Counted from the stretch's first letter, positions 1-8,225 are shown. The stretch is 64,000 nucleotides of DNA from Actinomycetota bacterium (GCA_030645615.1 JAUSNB010000050.1:95999-159998), one strand, 5' to 3'. Notes: generated from the letters alone by a model not told the origin. Program-made: numbers and translations.

Positions 1-1
1 T

Positions 2-757
2 GACCGACTTGTCACCGACCTTCGCCACCTGACCCCGATCGGCCACCACGACGGCATGAGCCTGTTCGCGGCCGAGCTCCAGCGCAATCTCGACCTCATG
101 CGGGCGCTCAGCGAGCAGGACTGGACCCAGCCGACCGACTGCCCGGCGTGGGACGTGCGCCTGCTGTACCTGCACGTCCTTGGAGCCTGCGAGTCCGGGG
201 CCTCGTTCCGCGAGCTGCTCCACCAGATGCGCGCGGCACGTTCGTTCCAGAAGGCGAACGGCGGCCCTCAGGAGGCTGCACTGTCGTCGGTGCAGGTGGC
301 CGAGCGACTCCACCTCTCCCCCGCCGAACTCACCGCTCGCTTCGCCGAGGTGGCGCCCAGGGCGGTGCGCACGCGCACCCGGCTGCCGGGCCTGCTGCGC
401 AGGGCCAGCCTCAGCGTCGACGGGCCGGTGGCGGAGAAGTGGACCCTCGGCTACCTCGTCGACGTCATCTACCTGCGCGATGCGTGGATGCACCGCGTCG
501 ATGCATCGCGGGCGACCGGCGCTTCGCTCGTGCTGACCGCCGAGCATGACGGGCGCATCGTCGCCGATGTTGCCGCGGAGTGGGTCCGGCGCCATGGGCG
601 CCCGGTCACCCTCGAGCTGAGCGGGCCGGCCGGGGGGCGCTTCACCGCCGGGGGCGGCACGGGCGAGCCGGTCGTCCTCGACGCGGTCGAGTTCTGCCGG
701 GTGCTGGCCGGCCGCGAACGGGGCGAGGGCCTCCTCGCCACGATCGTTCCGTTCTGA
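2..757 (+). CDS. Mycothiol-dependent maleylpyruvate isomerase/DinB-like protein (5' partial)
   Basis: The first in-frame ATG is at 56, but the frame is open back to base 2 and the extra residues (ending LTPIGHHDG) fit the usual N-terminus of this family, so the gene very likely starts before the window. The four-helix DinB-like region carries the family pattern DWTQPTDCPAWDVR followed by a metal-ligand His (YLHVLG), and a later DAWMHRVD His motif. The family uses mycothiol as cofactor or resembles enzymes that do; the substrate cannot be read from sequence. The gene ends 6 bases before the convergent dacB-like gene. Family assignment is fairly sure, the reaction unknown. Confidence 0.75.
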   Translation, partial: DRLVTDLRHLTPIGHHDGMSLFAAELQRNLDLMRALSEQDWTQPTDCPAWDVRLLYLHVLGACESGASFRELLHQMRAARSFQKANGGPQEAALSSVQVAERLHLSPAELTARFAEVAPRAVRTRTRLPGLLRRASLSVDGPVAEKWTLGYLVDVIYLRDAWMHRVDASRATGASLVLTAEHDGRIVADVAAEWVRRHGRPVTLELSGPAGGRFTAGGGTGEPVVLDAVEFCRVLAGRERGEGLLATIVPF

Positions 758-763
758 GAGCCG

Positions 764-2053
764 CTACCAGCAGCCGACCATCGTCGCGGCGAGGCCGTCG
801 AGCGCACGACGGGTTGCCAGTTTGGAGTAGGCCGTAGGAGGTTCGTTGACGATCATCGAGAAGATCAGCTTGGGACCTGCATCCGGCATCGTGATGCCGG
901 ACAGGGCGATGACGTCGTAGAGGGTCCCCGTCTTGGCCTGGATCCGGCCGGCCGCGCACCGAGAGGGCCAGGTGTCATAGCGGCCATAGGCCGTCGTCAG
1001 GGTTCCGCTGACACCGGCGATCGGCATCGCGTTCGCGGCGAACATGGCGGAGAAGCGCTCATGCTGCGCGATCCGAACGACCCTCAGGAGAGCGGCGAGG
1101 AAGGCCGTGGTGAGCCGGTCCTTGCGCGACAGGCCGCTTCCGTCAAGAAGGCTGACCCCCGTGGTGTCCACGCCGAGGCCGGCGAGGGCTTGGTACGCGG
1201 CTGCGATGCCCCCGGCCCAGGTGCCCTTGTGGCCCGAGGCCAGCGCAACCTGGCGGAACAGAACCTCGGCCACGTTGCTCTCCGATTCGCGCAGCATGAC
1301 GTGGACGGCTTGGCCAACCGTGTGGCCGGACGATCGTGCGAGGACCCGCGCCCCCGCCTGCGCGTCCTCGTTCGATCCCACGCGTGCGTCCAGGCCAAGG
1401 AAACGCAGGGACGCGGCAAAGAGGAGTGCGGCGTTGAGACTCGGATGCTCACTGATGTCGCCGCGGATCGCCAAGGCCTGAACAGCCGCGAGCCGATAGC
1501 GGTCGTAGCCATCCGTCCACCCGGGACCCGAGGATGGCGCAGGGAACAGGTCGCCGTCGACATGGACGACCACCGCTCCCGCGGAGCCCACTTCCCGCGC
1601 CGTCTGGCTAGCCAGTCCCGCGATATCCGCCGCCGACAGCAGGGGATCCCCGGCCCCTTGCAGGATGACGTGGCCCGGCCGCGCGCCCGCAAACACCTTC
1701 GTCGTGAATCGCGTGCGCCGGTCCATGGTCGCCAAGGCTGTCGCGGCCGTGACGATCTTCATGTTGGAGGCTGCCCGCATGCGCCGGTTGGGCGCGTGCC
1801 CGGAGAGCACCTCTCCCGTCTCCCCATCGATGACGATCAACGACACGTTGTCACCGATGCGCGGATCGTCGAGCCGGTGCTCGATCAGAGCGTTCATCGC
1901 CGTTGCCCGACCGGCGGCGTGGTCGGGTTCGGTCGCCAGAATGGGGGGTGCGAAGGCCAGGCCGGATAGTAGGACCATCGGGAGTGCGACGGAGACCATG
2001 CCCGCCACGGGGCGCTTCACTCCCCCCATACTCCGGCAGTCAGCGGTATTCAC
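764..2053 (-). CDS. dacB: D-alanyl-D-alanine carboxypeptidase/endopeptidase, PBP4 type (S13)
   Basis: Exported penicillin-binding protein of the DacB/PBP4 family that trims or cleaves peptidoglycan cross-links outside the membrane. The start is GTG at 2053 behind a good GAGGTGA Shine-Dalgarno; a hydrophobic signal segment covers about residues 15-40. The SxxK motif (SNMK) holds the acyl-enzyme serine and a KTG triad (QAKTGTL) lies near the C-terminus. The expected SxN triad appears as SES followed by N (LRESESNVAEVL), so the usual Asn is shifted or replaced. Length (429 aa) is normal. It is on the same strand as, and 34 bases downstream of, the SDR gene. Confidence 0.9.
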   Translation of the reverse strand: MNTADCRSMGGVKRPVAGMVSVALPMVLLSGLAFAPPILATEPDHAAGRATAMNALIEHRLDDPRIGDNVSLIVIDGETGEVLSGHAPNRRMRAASNMKIVTAATALATMDRRTRFTTKVFAGARPGHVILQGAGDPLLSAADIAGLASQTAREVGSAGAVVVHVDGDLFPAPSSGPGWTDGYDRYRLAAVQALAIRGDISEHPSLNAALLFAASLRFLGLDARVGSNEDAQAGARVLARSSGHTVGQAVHVMLRESESNVAEVLFRQVALASGHKGTWAGGIAAAYQALAGLGVDTTGVSLLDGSGLSRKDRLTTAFLAALLRVVRIAQHERFSAMFAANAMPIAGVSGTLTTAYGRYDTWPSRCAAGRIQAKTGTLYDVIALSGITMPDAGPKLIFSMIVNEPPTAYSKLATRRALDGLAATMVGCW

Positions 2054-2087
2054 CTAATCACCTCTCGACGAGGTCCAGCGGCCTCGG

Positions 2088-2855
2088 CTACACCGCCGAC
2101 CAACCGTTGTCGGCGGGGAGGATCGCACCGCTGATATTGCTTGCAGCGTCCGAGGCGAGGAAGACGATCGCGGCAGCCACCTCGTCCGCATCGGCGATCC
2201 GCCCCACCCCGACGAAGTAGGGCCCGATGGCCACAGGGCCCATGCTTCCCTCGACCGAGGGAACGACGATGTTCGTTGCTGTGCCGCCCGGGGCCACCGC
2301 GTTGACCCGGATGCCGCGATTGCGGTACATGATTGCGGACGACTTGGTCAGCCCGACGATGCCGTGCTTGGACACGGTGTAGGCCGTGCCCGCAGCGCCG
2401 CCACGCAAGCCGGCCTCAGAGCAGGTGTTGACGATCGCTCCCTTGCCCTTGGCGAGCATGTGCGGGACGACCGCTCGGGTGAGCATGAACGGTCCGGTGA
2501 GGTTGACCCCGAGGACCCGCTCCCACTCCGCGTCGGTCACCTCGTCAGGACCGGTCATGGCGTCCATGATCCCGGCGTTGTTGATGAGGACGTCGATTCC
2601 GCCGTGGACGTCGACTGCGGTCGACACGACGCGATCGACGGTCTCCTGCCTGCTGAGGTCCCCCGCAACGGCAACCGCCTCACCGCCCGACGCCTTGATC
2701 TCCTCGACCACGGAGTTCGCGGTGTCGGCGTTGAGGTCGGCAACGAGAACCCTCGCGCCCAGGGCGGCGAACTGCAGGGCGGCCGCACGGCCGATGCCCG
2801 AGCCCCCGCCGGTGACGATGACGCTGGCCTTGTCCAGGCCGATGTTGATGCTCAT
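2088..2855 (-). CDS. Short-chain dehydrogenase/reductase
   Basis: Classical SDR of 255 aa. The frame is open further upstream, but homology begins at MSINIGLDKASVIVTGG, and the ATG at 2855 has a GGGA about 7 bases upstream, so the longer reading is rejected. It shows the NAD(P)-binding TGGGSGIG motif near residue 14, the structural NNAG motif, and the catalytic Ser plus YTVSK (Tyr-x3-Lys). An Asp at the end of strand 2 (VLVADLN) suggests NAD(H) preference. The substrate is unknown; this type includes 3-oxoacyl-ACP reductase and glucose dehydrogenase homologues. It probably shares a transcript with the dacB-like gene downstream. Confidence 0.9.
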   Translation of the reverse strand: MSINIGLDKASVIVTGGGSGIGRAAALQFAALGARVLVADLNADTANSVVEEIKASGGEAVAVAGDLSRQETVDRVVSTAVDVHGGIDVLINNAGIMDAMTGPDEVTDAEWERVLGVNLTGPFMLTRAVVPHMLAKGKGAIVNTCSEAGLRGGAAGTAYTVSKHGIVGLTKSSAIMYRNRGIRVNAVAPGGTATNIVVPSVEGSMGPVAIGPYFVGVGRIADADEVAAAIVFLASDAASNISGAILPADNGWSAV

Positions 2856-2967
2856 GGCCATGTCCCATCTGGCCGATCGGCTGGTGCCGCGCACGCACGC
2901 CCCGGCCACTCTCAGGGTAGGAGCCGGCCGGCGCTGAGGCCACCCGGCGAGATCCTGGTCGGCTCGC

Positions 2968-2983
2968 ATACCCCTAGGGGTAT
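2968..2983. promoter_or_regulatory. Perfect 16-base palindrome, CsoR/CstR-type operator candidate
   Basis: ATACCCCTAGGGGTAT reads the same on both strands. G-tract/C-tract palindromes of this form, TACCCC-N-GGGGTA, are typical operators of copper- or persulfide-sensing CsoR-family repressors. A TATAGT that could serve as a -10 hexamer starts in its right end (2981-2986), 35 bases before the start of the Cys-rich small protein. No csoR gene is in the window. Regulator identity is inference. Confidence 0.55.
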
Positions 2984-3020
2984 AGTTGCGACACCAGTCC
3001 ACGTGTGTGAAGGGATCCTC

Positions 3021-3191
3021 ATGTGCCACCAAACCTCCTGCCGGGCGTGCAAGAAGGCCACCTGGGCAGGGTGCGGCCGACACCAGAACGACGTGCTCCG
3101 CGGGATCCCGAAGAACCAACGGTGCTCGTGCACGCCGGCTGAGCGAGCCGCCGCCAAGGGTGGCTTCTTCTCGCGCCTGTTCGGCAGCTAG
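3021..3191 (+). CDS. Small Cys/His-rich protein (56 aa)
   Basis: ATG at 3021 with an AAGGGA ribosome site. The 56-residue product begins MCHQTSCRACKKATWAGCG and carries Cys at 2, 7, 10, 18, 35 and 37 plus His 3 and 21, a pattern suited to binding a metal such as zinc or copper. Similar small proteins with a conserved C-x2-C-x4-TWAGCG core are widespread in actinobacteria, with unknown function. The C-terminus ends in a short basic/aromatic tail (FFSRLFGS). It follows the CsoR-like palindrome directly, which hints at metal or sulfur-species control. Confidence 0.75.
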   Translation: MCHQTSCRACKKATWAGCGRHQNDVLRGIPKNQRCSCTPAERAAAKGGFFSRLFGS

Positions 3192-3200
3192 TCACCGGAG

Positions 3201-3234
3201 GTCGTCGTGACGGCACCGTCGTCGTGACGGCACC
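3201..3234 (+). repeat. 17-base tandem duplication over a start region
   Basis: The unit GTCGTCGTGACGGCACC occurs twice in a row (3201-3217, 3218-3234). Each copy contains a GTG start. The first GTG (3207) lies 5 bases after a good GGAGG site but opens only a six-codon frame, ending in TGA that overlaps the second GTG (3224) as GTGA. The duplication thus separates the ribosome site from the real frame and creates a short coupled leader. Confidence 0.85.
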
Positions 3235-3580
3235 GTCGCCTTACCGGCATCCGGCGTGGTTCGGGTCGGTCATGGGAACCGGCGCGCTGGCGCTGGCCCT
3301 GTCCGGGCAGGCGGCCACCTGGGGATGGGCGTGGGCCGCATTCGCCGGACTGGAGCTCCGGTGCATCCGTCGTGCCGGGGGTGTACCGAGGCACCCGGGC
3401 TCGTGGGGCTTCGTGTTCCCGGCCGTCGCCATGGCGCTGTCGATCACGGCGGTGGGCGCAGCGACCGACGTCTGGCCGGTCGAAGCCGTAGGACAGCCGG
3501 CCACGGCCGCGCTGGTCCTGCTCCGGTGCTATGTCGCGGTGCGCACCATCCGGATGCTGGGCCGGACTAGTCGCCCCTGA
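3224..3580 (+). pseudogene. Internally deleted TehA/SLAC1-type (TDT) transporter remnant
   Basis: The 118-aa frame joins two pieces of a TDT-family carrier. The N-terminus (RHPAWFGSVMGTGALALAL) matches the first membrane helix of TehA-like proteins; from about residue 58 the sequence (GSWGFVFPAVAMAL, then a helix ending VAVRTIRMLGR) matches the final helices. TehA proteins have ten helices and about 320 aa, so some 200 residues appear to be missing. The GTG start sits in a 17-base tandem duplication. It overlaps the convergent kinase gene by 14 bases. Probably a dead gene, though a small membrane protein could still be made. Confidence 0.6.
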
Positions 3581-4952
3581 CGGCCGCATCGACAGTGGGC
3601 AGCAGGACGGTGAACGTAGCTCCGCTGGTGCCATCGGACGCCACGGACACGCTTCCTCCGTGGGCCGCCACCAACTCGCGCACCACGGCGAGCCCGATCC
3701 CGGAGCCGGCGTCGCCCCGGTCCGCAGCACCACGCCACAGCCGCTCGAAGACGTGTGGCAAGTCGGCGGCGCCGATCCCCGGCCCGGTATCCGCGACCGT
3801 CACCCGGGCCGAGCCGTCGTCGGCCGTGACCCGCAGCATGACGGAGTCCCCGGGTCGGCAGTAGCGGACGGCGTTCGCGAGCAGGTTGCCCACGGCCTGG
3901 TGCAGGCGATCGGCATCCGCGCTCACGAGCACGTGCGGCCCAGCGTCACAGTCGAGGGCAATGCCGACAGCGTCGAACGAAGGCCGGGCAGACCGGGCGG
4001 CGTCCTCAACCAGGCGACCGAGATCGACCGGCACCCGCCGAAGCGACAGTGCAGCCGACTCGGCGGACGAGAGTTCAGCGAGATCCCCCACAACCCGGCC
4101 CAGCCGCACCGACTGCGCGTGCAGGGCGGCGATGCGGTCGGCGTCGGGCACGACAAGCCCGTCACGCAACTCCTCCAGCCCGGCCTGCAGCGCGGCGAGC
4201 GGTGTTCGAAGCTCATGAGCGATGTCCGCGGACATCCGACGCCTTGCCTCCTCCGAGCGCACCACGTCGTCGGCCGTGGCATCGAAGGCACGGGCCAGTG
4301 CGCCGAGTTCGCCCGGGGCGGACGAGTCAGCCGGCAGCGAACGGGCTGAGCGGTCGCCGGCTGCGAATGCCCGTGATGCTGCGGACAGGCGCACCAGGGG
4401 ACGCGAGATCCGTCCCGACACGTACCACGCCATGACGAAGGCGACCAGCAGCGCGGCGACGGCGGCAACGAGGATCCAGGCCCAGGCGATGGTCTGAGCC
4501 GTCGAGGTGCTGGGAGCGCCGAACCCCAGTCGTACCGTGCCCATGGTTGCGCCATCGACCACGACAGGCGCGGTGATGCCTCCGCGCCCCTGGCTGCCTC
4601 GACCCATCCCCTGCATCATCGATTCCGTGGCTATTGCCTCCGGCAAGGCCACCGGGTCACCCGCCGCGTCCCATACCTGCAGGCCAGCGCCGGCCGCGCC
4701 GGCGATGGCAACTGGTCCGCTCATGTCGGCACCGACCCAGCCTCCGGCGGCCCCATACGCCAGGGCCGCAGCGCTGGCCGTGGCCTGCGCGGCCGCCGTG
4801 CGCTGGTCGTCCTCTCCGGCCGTCAGACCGCGCGCGGTGCCGATCAGGGCGGCGACGGTCAGGACGATGACAGACGACAGGGCGACCAGCACGAAGGCGG
4901 CCAGCAGCCGTCGTCCGAGGGGGCCTAGGCCGGCACCCGGCTCACGTGTCAC
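3567..4952 (-). CDS. Sensor histidine kinase (HAMP, HisKA, HATPase)
   Basis: 461-aa membrane kinase partner of the response regulator just upstream; its GTG start overlaps that gene's end by 11 bases. Helix 1 (about residues 15-38) and helix 2 (about 157-180) bracket an exported loop that contains a Met/Gln/Gly-rich stretch, SMMQGMGRGSQGRGG (111-125). HAMP follows, then the H-box ADIAHELRTPL with the phospho-accepting His, an N-box (NLLANAVRYC), and G-boxes DTGPGIG and GSGIGLAVV. All catalytic motifs are present. The Met-rich loop might sense a soft metal or the Met-rich DUF2202 protein encoded divergently; that is speculation. Confidence 0.92.
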   Translation of the reverse strand: MTREPGAGLGPLGRRLLAAFVLVALSSVIVLTVAALIGTARGLTAGEDDQRTAAAQATASAAALAYGAAGGWVGADMSGPVAIAGAAGAGLQVWDAAGDPVALPEAIATESMMQGMGRGSQGRGGITAPVVVDGATMGTVRLGFGAPSTSTAQTIAWAWILVAAVAALLVAFVMAWYVSGRISRPLVRLSAASRAFAAGDRSARSLPADSSAPGELGALARAFDATADDVVRSEEARRRMSADIAHELRTPLAALQAGLEELRDGLVVPDADRIAALHAQSVRLGRVVGDLAELSSAESAALSLRRVPVDLGRLVEDAARSARPSFDAVGIALDCDAGPHVLVSADADRLHQAVGNLLANAVRYCRPGDSVMLRVTADDGSARVTVADTGPGIGAADLPHVFERLWRGAADRGDAGSGIGLAVVRELVAAHGGSVSVASDGTSGATFTVLLPTVDAAVRGD

Positions 4953-5682
4953 GGTCGAGCCCCATCCGGTAGCCCATGCCCAGCACCGTCTCGACGACGT
5001 CGGCGGCGTCCGCCCCGAGCTTGTGGCGGAGGTTCTTCACGTGCGAGTCGATCGTCCGCTCGTAGCCGGAGAACTCGTAGCCCCGTACGCGGTTGACCAA
5101 CTCGCTCCGGGAGAACACCCGCCCGGGGGCGCCGGCAAGGGCGGTGAGCACCCCCCATTCCGACGGCGTCAGGTCGATCGCGCGGCTACCCACCCATGCC
5201 TCGTGCCGACGGGTGTCGATGCGCAGCCGTCCGCCCCCGAACGACTGCGTCTCCTGGCCAGCCCGCTCGGTCGCATGCCGGCCCAGGACGGCACCCACGC
5301 GCAGGACGACCTCCTGAGGGCTGAAGGGTTTCGTGACGTAGTCATCCGCCCCGCGCTCAAGGCCTCGGATCCGGTCCTCGACCGCACTGCGCGCCGTGAG
5401 TGCGATCACGGGTATGCCGATCGCCGCAGCGAATGCCAGGACCTCGAAGCCATCGATGTCCGGCAGGCCGAGGTCCAGCAGGACCAGGTCCGGCGCATCG
5501 CTCCCGAGGTAGGCAAGGGCCTCGGCACCCGTGCCCGAGCTCAGCACCGCGTAGTCGGCCCGCTCGAGGTAACGGCGCAGGAGGTCCCGGATGTCGCGCT
5601 CGTCCTCGACGACCAGCACGGTGGGCACCTGCCCATCCTGCCCAGCGGCAGCGCGCGACGCAGCCCGCACCGGAATCTCCAC
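4942..5682 (-). CDS. OmpR/PhoB-family response regulator
   Basis: Receiver domain (VVEDERD acidic pocket, phospho-acceptor Asp in LVLLDLGLPDIDG, Lys in DDYVTKPF) followed by a winged-helix DNA-binding domain (VLTALAGAPGRVFSRSELVNRVRG). The frame stays open far upstream, but GTG at 5682 has GGAGG four bases away and gives 246 aa; GTG at 5628, right before PTVLVVEDE, is the other possibility. It is transcribed with the histidine kinase and divergent from the DUF2202 gene, so the shared region at 5683-5788 is the natural place for its binding site. Confidence 0.9.
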   Translation of the reverse strand: MEIPVRAASRAAAGQDGQVPTVLVVEDERDIRDLLRRYLERADYAVLSSGTGAEALAYLGSDAPDLVLLDLGLPDIDGFEVLAFAAAIGIPVIALTARSAVEDRIRGLERGADDYVTKPFSPQEVVLRVGAVLGRHATERAGQETQSFGGGRLRIDTRRHEAWVGSRAIDLTPSEWGVLTALAGAPGRVFSRSELVNRVRGYEFSGYERTIDSHVKNLRHKLGADAADVVETVLGMGYRMGLDRDT

Positions 5683-5701
5683 ACGACCTCCATACGCGAC
5701 A

Positions 5702-5747
5702 CATCCGGTCCCCATCCGACCGGCGCATCCTGCGAAGTGACGGATGG
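5702..5747. promoter_or_regulatory. CATCCG repeats, candidate response-regulator binding site
   Basis: CATCCG occurs at 5702-5707 and 5713-5718, an 11-base spacing that places both half-sites on one face of the helix as OmpR-type regulators require. An inverted copy (CGGATG, 5741-5746) follows; CCATCCG (5712-5718) and CGGATGG (5741-5747) form a perfect inverted repeat. The site lies between the two-component operon and the DUF2202 gene. Assignment to the neighbouring regulator is inference. Confidence 0.45.
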
Positions 5748-5788
5748 ACCGCACCCAGCGCTGAGCTGGACCGAGCAAGGAGAACACC

Positions 5789-6445
5789 ATGATCCGCACC
5801 CGAACGATCATCGGCTTGGCGGCCGCCGGCATCACGGCGCTCGCCGTCGCCGCAACCCCGGCCCTCGCCGCCACCGCAGCCTGCCCGCCCGATGGCAACG
5901 GTCCGAACGGCACATCGCAGTACGGAACCGGCCAGGGCGGGATGGGCCAGAACGGGATGGGCCAGAACGGGGTGGGCCAGGGAAGTGGCACGGCCGGCTG
6001 GGTTACAGCGCCATCCGGCACCCTCACCGCCGGCCAGCGCACGGAGCTGGCGGCCATGGCGGAGGAGGAGAAGCTCGCCCATGACCTGTACGTGGCACTC
6101 GCGGCCAAGTTCCCGACGGCCTACCAGTTCAGCCGCATTGCGCGCGCCGAGACGGCGCACCTGAATGCCGTCCGTGTCCTCATGACCCGGTACGGGATCA
6201 CCGACCCGACGGCAGGCCGCGCTGAGGGCGACTTCGCGTCCAGCACCTTCCAGGCAATGTATGACGACTTGCTCGCCAGTGCTACGTCGACCGCGACCGC
6301 ACTGGCCGCCGGGATCGCCGTGGAGAAGGCTGACATCGCCGACCTGGACACTGCTCTATCGACTGTGACGGCTCCCGATGTCGTCCAGGTGTACACGAAC
6401 CTGCGCAGTGGATCCCAGCGCCATCTGGTCGCCTTCGGCGGGTGA
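5789..6445 (+). CDS. Secreted DUF2202 ferritin-like protein
   Basis: 218 aa, ATG behind AAGGAG. A signal peptide (residues 1-28, ending ALAATA) precedes a low-complexity Gly/Asn/Met segment (GQNGMGQNGMGQNGVGQ). The rest matches DUF2202, a four-helix ferritin-like fold: each helix brings possible metal ligands, EEEKLAHD, ARAETAHLNAV, EKADIADL and SQRHLVAF. The function of the family is not established; an exported di-metal or metal-storage role is plausible. It is divergent from the two-component operon and convergent with the Vgb-like gene, with a hairpin between. Confidence 0.85.
   Translation: MIRTRTIIGLAAAGITALAVAATPALAATAACPPDGNGPNGTSQYGTGQGGMGQNGMGQNGVGQGSGTAGWVTAPSGTLTAGQRTELAAMAEEEKLAHDLYVALAAKFPTAYQFSRIARAETAHLNAVRVLMTRYGITDPTAGRAEGDFASSTFQAMYDDLLASATSTATALAAGIAVEKADIADLDTALSTVTAPDVVQVYTNLRSGSQRHLVAFGG
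5939..5983 (+). repeat. 15-base tandem repeats encoding GMGQN units
   Basis: GGGATGGGCCAGAAC occurs at 5939-5953 and 5954-5968, with a diverged third copy at 5969-5983. They encode the repeated GMGQN peptide in the exported DUF2202 protein. Unit length keeps the frame, so copy number could vary without breaking the gene. Confidence 0.85.
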
Positions 6446-6459
6446 CCGCACCGCTCGAC

Positions 6460-6497
6460 GAGGCTCCCACAGGGCTGACCGGCCCGGTGGGAGCCTC
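6460..6497. terminator. Bidirectional hairpin terminator
   Basis: GAGGCTCCCAC (6460-6470) pairs perfectly with GTGGGAGCCTC (6487-6497), an 11-base stem with a 16-base loop, lying exactly between the stop codons of the convergent DUF2202 and Vgb-like genes. No long T tract follows, as is common in actinobacteria. Confidence 0.75.
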
Positions 6498-8156
6498 CTA
6501 GCGCCGTACGGTGATGGTCTTCGTCAACGTAGCCACGGCATACGCAGTCGATTGCTCTGCACGCGGCGTGAACACCGCGGTGACGGTATAGGCGCCGGGC
6601 AGCACTCCGTACGGGAGCCTCCACATTCGGCGGGCAACGCCGTTGCGATTGATGCGCTTGCCCGCCGCGACGACTCGGACCTGCTGCCCGGCCGAGTTGA
6701 CGAGGACGATGCGCACCGTGCCGAGCACGGCCGTGCTGTTGAACCGCACGGCGTAGGTGCGGACAGCGCCGCGCCGGACCCGGACAGGGCTGCGCAGGGT
6801 GGCCGTCACGCCGGTCGCGACAGTGACCACCTGGCCTCCGCTGACCGCCGGCGGCACCGGTACCGCGGGAAGTCCATCGATGGGCAACAACGCACTCGCT
6901 CCCGGGGTGGTGGCTGTCCCGTTTAGGTTGGTCGCCCGGACCAGCACGCGCAGCCGCTGGCTGGCATCGGCCGCGACGATCGCGTAGGTGGCCGCCGTGG
7001 CGCCCGCGATATCCGCGCAGCTAGGCGTGTCCGCGGTGGCGCAGCGCTGCCACTGGTACGTGTACGAGGAGGGGCGGCCGGACCACGATCCCGCGCTCGC
7101 GGTCAACGGCTGGCCGACCTTCGTCCCCGATGACGTGATCAATGGCACGGAGGTCGACGTCGGCACCACCCCGGTCAGCACCCGGCCGATCCGATTCCCC
7201 GCCGTCTCGGTGAACCAGATATTGCCGTCGGCACCTGCGGTGATGCCGGTGGGCGTACTGCCGGGCGTCGGGACGGGGTACTGCGTGATCACGCCGGACA
7301 CGGTGATCCGCGACACCTTGTTCGTGCCTGGCTCGGTGAACCACAGGTTGCGGTCCGGGCCGGTCACGATCTGCGCCGGGTTGCTTCCTGCCGTGGGCAG
7401 GCCGAACTCGGAGATGAGCCCCGCAGGGGAGATCCTCCCGATGCGGTTCCCGAGCGACTCGGTGAACCACAGGTTTCCGTCCGGGCCGGCAGCGATGCCC
7501 GCCGGGGCCGAATCGGTGGCGGGGAGCGGGTATGTCGCAATCGTTCCGGCGGTCGTGATGCGGCCAATGGCGTTCGCCGACCGCAGCGTGAACCACAAGG
7601 CCCCGTCAGGACCGCTCGTGATCGAGTCCGGCCCGGCTCCGGCGGCAAGGTCGAACTCGGTGACCACCCCTGCCGTCGTGATGCGGCCGATCCGGTTGCC
7701 CGCGAACTCGGTGAACCACAGCGCTCCGTCGGGGCCGGCCGTGATGGACCGGGGCTGCGAGCCGGCCTTGGGCAGGTCGTAGCCGACAGCGGCCCCGGTC
7801 GAGGTGGTCACGGCGGTGATCCGGTTGGCGGTCTCCTCCGCGAACCACATGCGCTGGTCCGGACCAAGCGCGATCCCGGCCGGTCCGGTGCTCGGCGAAC
7901 CGCCGGACAGGATCGTCGCAAGCGTGCCATCGAGCGACGACTTGGCCAGTCGCGCGCCGCCCCTCAACGTGATCCACAGCGCACCGTCGGCGTCCGCAGC
8001 GATGGAGTGAGGCTGCATCGCGGCATCGCCGAAGGCGAATTCCCGGACATCGCCCGTAGCCGCCGCTGACCACGGCGCGCCTACGACTCCCGATGCAAGG
8101 AGGGTGGACGACACGGCGACGACGGCACCGAGGCGAAGATGTCGTGTGCGACCCAT
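6498..8156 (-). CDS. Secreted Vgb-like beta-propeller protein with C-terminal Ig-like domains
   Basis: The ATG at 8156 follows AGGAGG by 6 bases; an upstream in-frame start is unsupported. After a signal peptide (about residues 1-34), some seven repeats of the type GPDGALWFTE..GNRIGRIT form the propeller seen in virginiamycin B lyase (streptogramin lyase). From about residue 340 an Ig-like module with two Cys (QWQRC, SCADI) and a further beta-rich tail follow, typical of actinobacterial surface proteins. The extra domains and repeat-like character argue for a structural or binding role rather than antibiotic lysis. Its promoter region carries the TGTCGCA repeats shared with the second two-component system. 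Confidence 0.8.
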   Translation of the reverse strand: MGRTRHLRLGAVVAVSSTLLASGVVGAPWSAAATGDVREFAFGDAAMQPHSIAADADGALWITLRGGARLAKSSLDGTLATILSGGSPSTGPAGIALGPDQRMWFAEETANRITAVTTSTGAAVGYDLPKAGSQPRSITAGPDGALWFTEFAGNRIGRITTAGVVTEFDLAAGAGPDSITSGPDGALWFTLRSANAIGRITTAGTIATYPLPATDSAPAGIAAGPDGNLWFTESLGNRIGRISPAGLISEFGLPTAGSNPAQIVTGPDRNLWFTEPGTNKVSRITVSGVITQYPVPTPGSTPTGITAGADGNIWFTETAGNRIGRVLTGVVPTSTSVPLITSSGTKVGQPLTASAGSWSGRPSSYTYQWQRCATADTPSCADIAGATAATYAIVAADASQRLRVLVRATNLNGTATTPGASALLPIDGLPAVPVPPAVSGGQVVTVATGVTATLRSPVRVRRGAVRTYAVRFNSTAVLGTVRIVLVNSAGQQVRVVAAGKRINRNGVARRMWRLPYGVLPGAYTVTAVFTPRAEQSTAYAVATLTKTITVRR

Positions 8157-8225
8157 GGCCGGCCTCCTGAAGATCGGGGAACACCACCACTCTTGTCCTC
8201 GCGCCATGGCGGTCCGCGGTGCGAC

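Noticed and set aside
4507..6084. 525-codon plus-strand frame
   Set aside because: Antisense to the histidine kinase and response regulator, running into the DUF2202 start; no motifs.
6498..8156. Streptogramin lyase (antibiotic resistance) reading of the propeller protein
   Set aside because: The repeats match, but the signal peptide and extra Ig-like domains indicate a surface protein; resistance is not supported.
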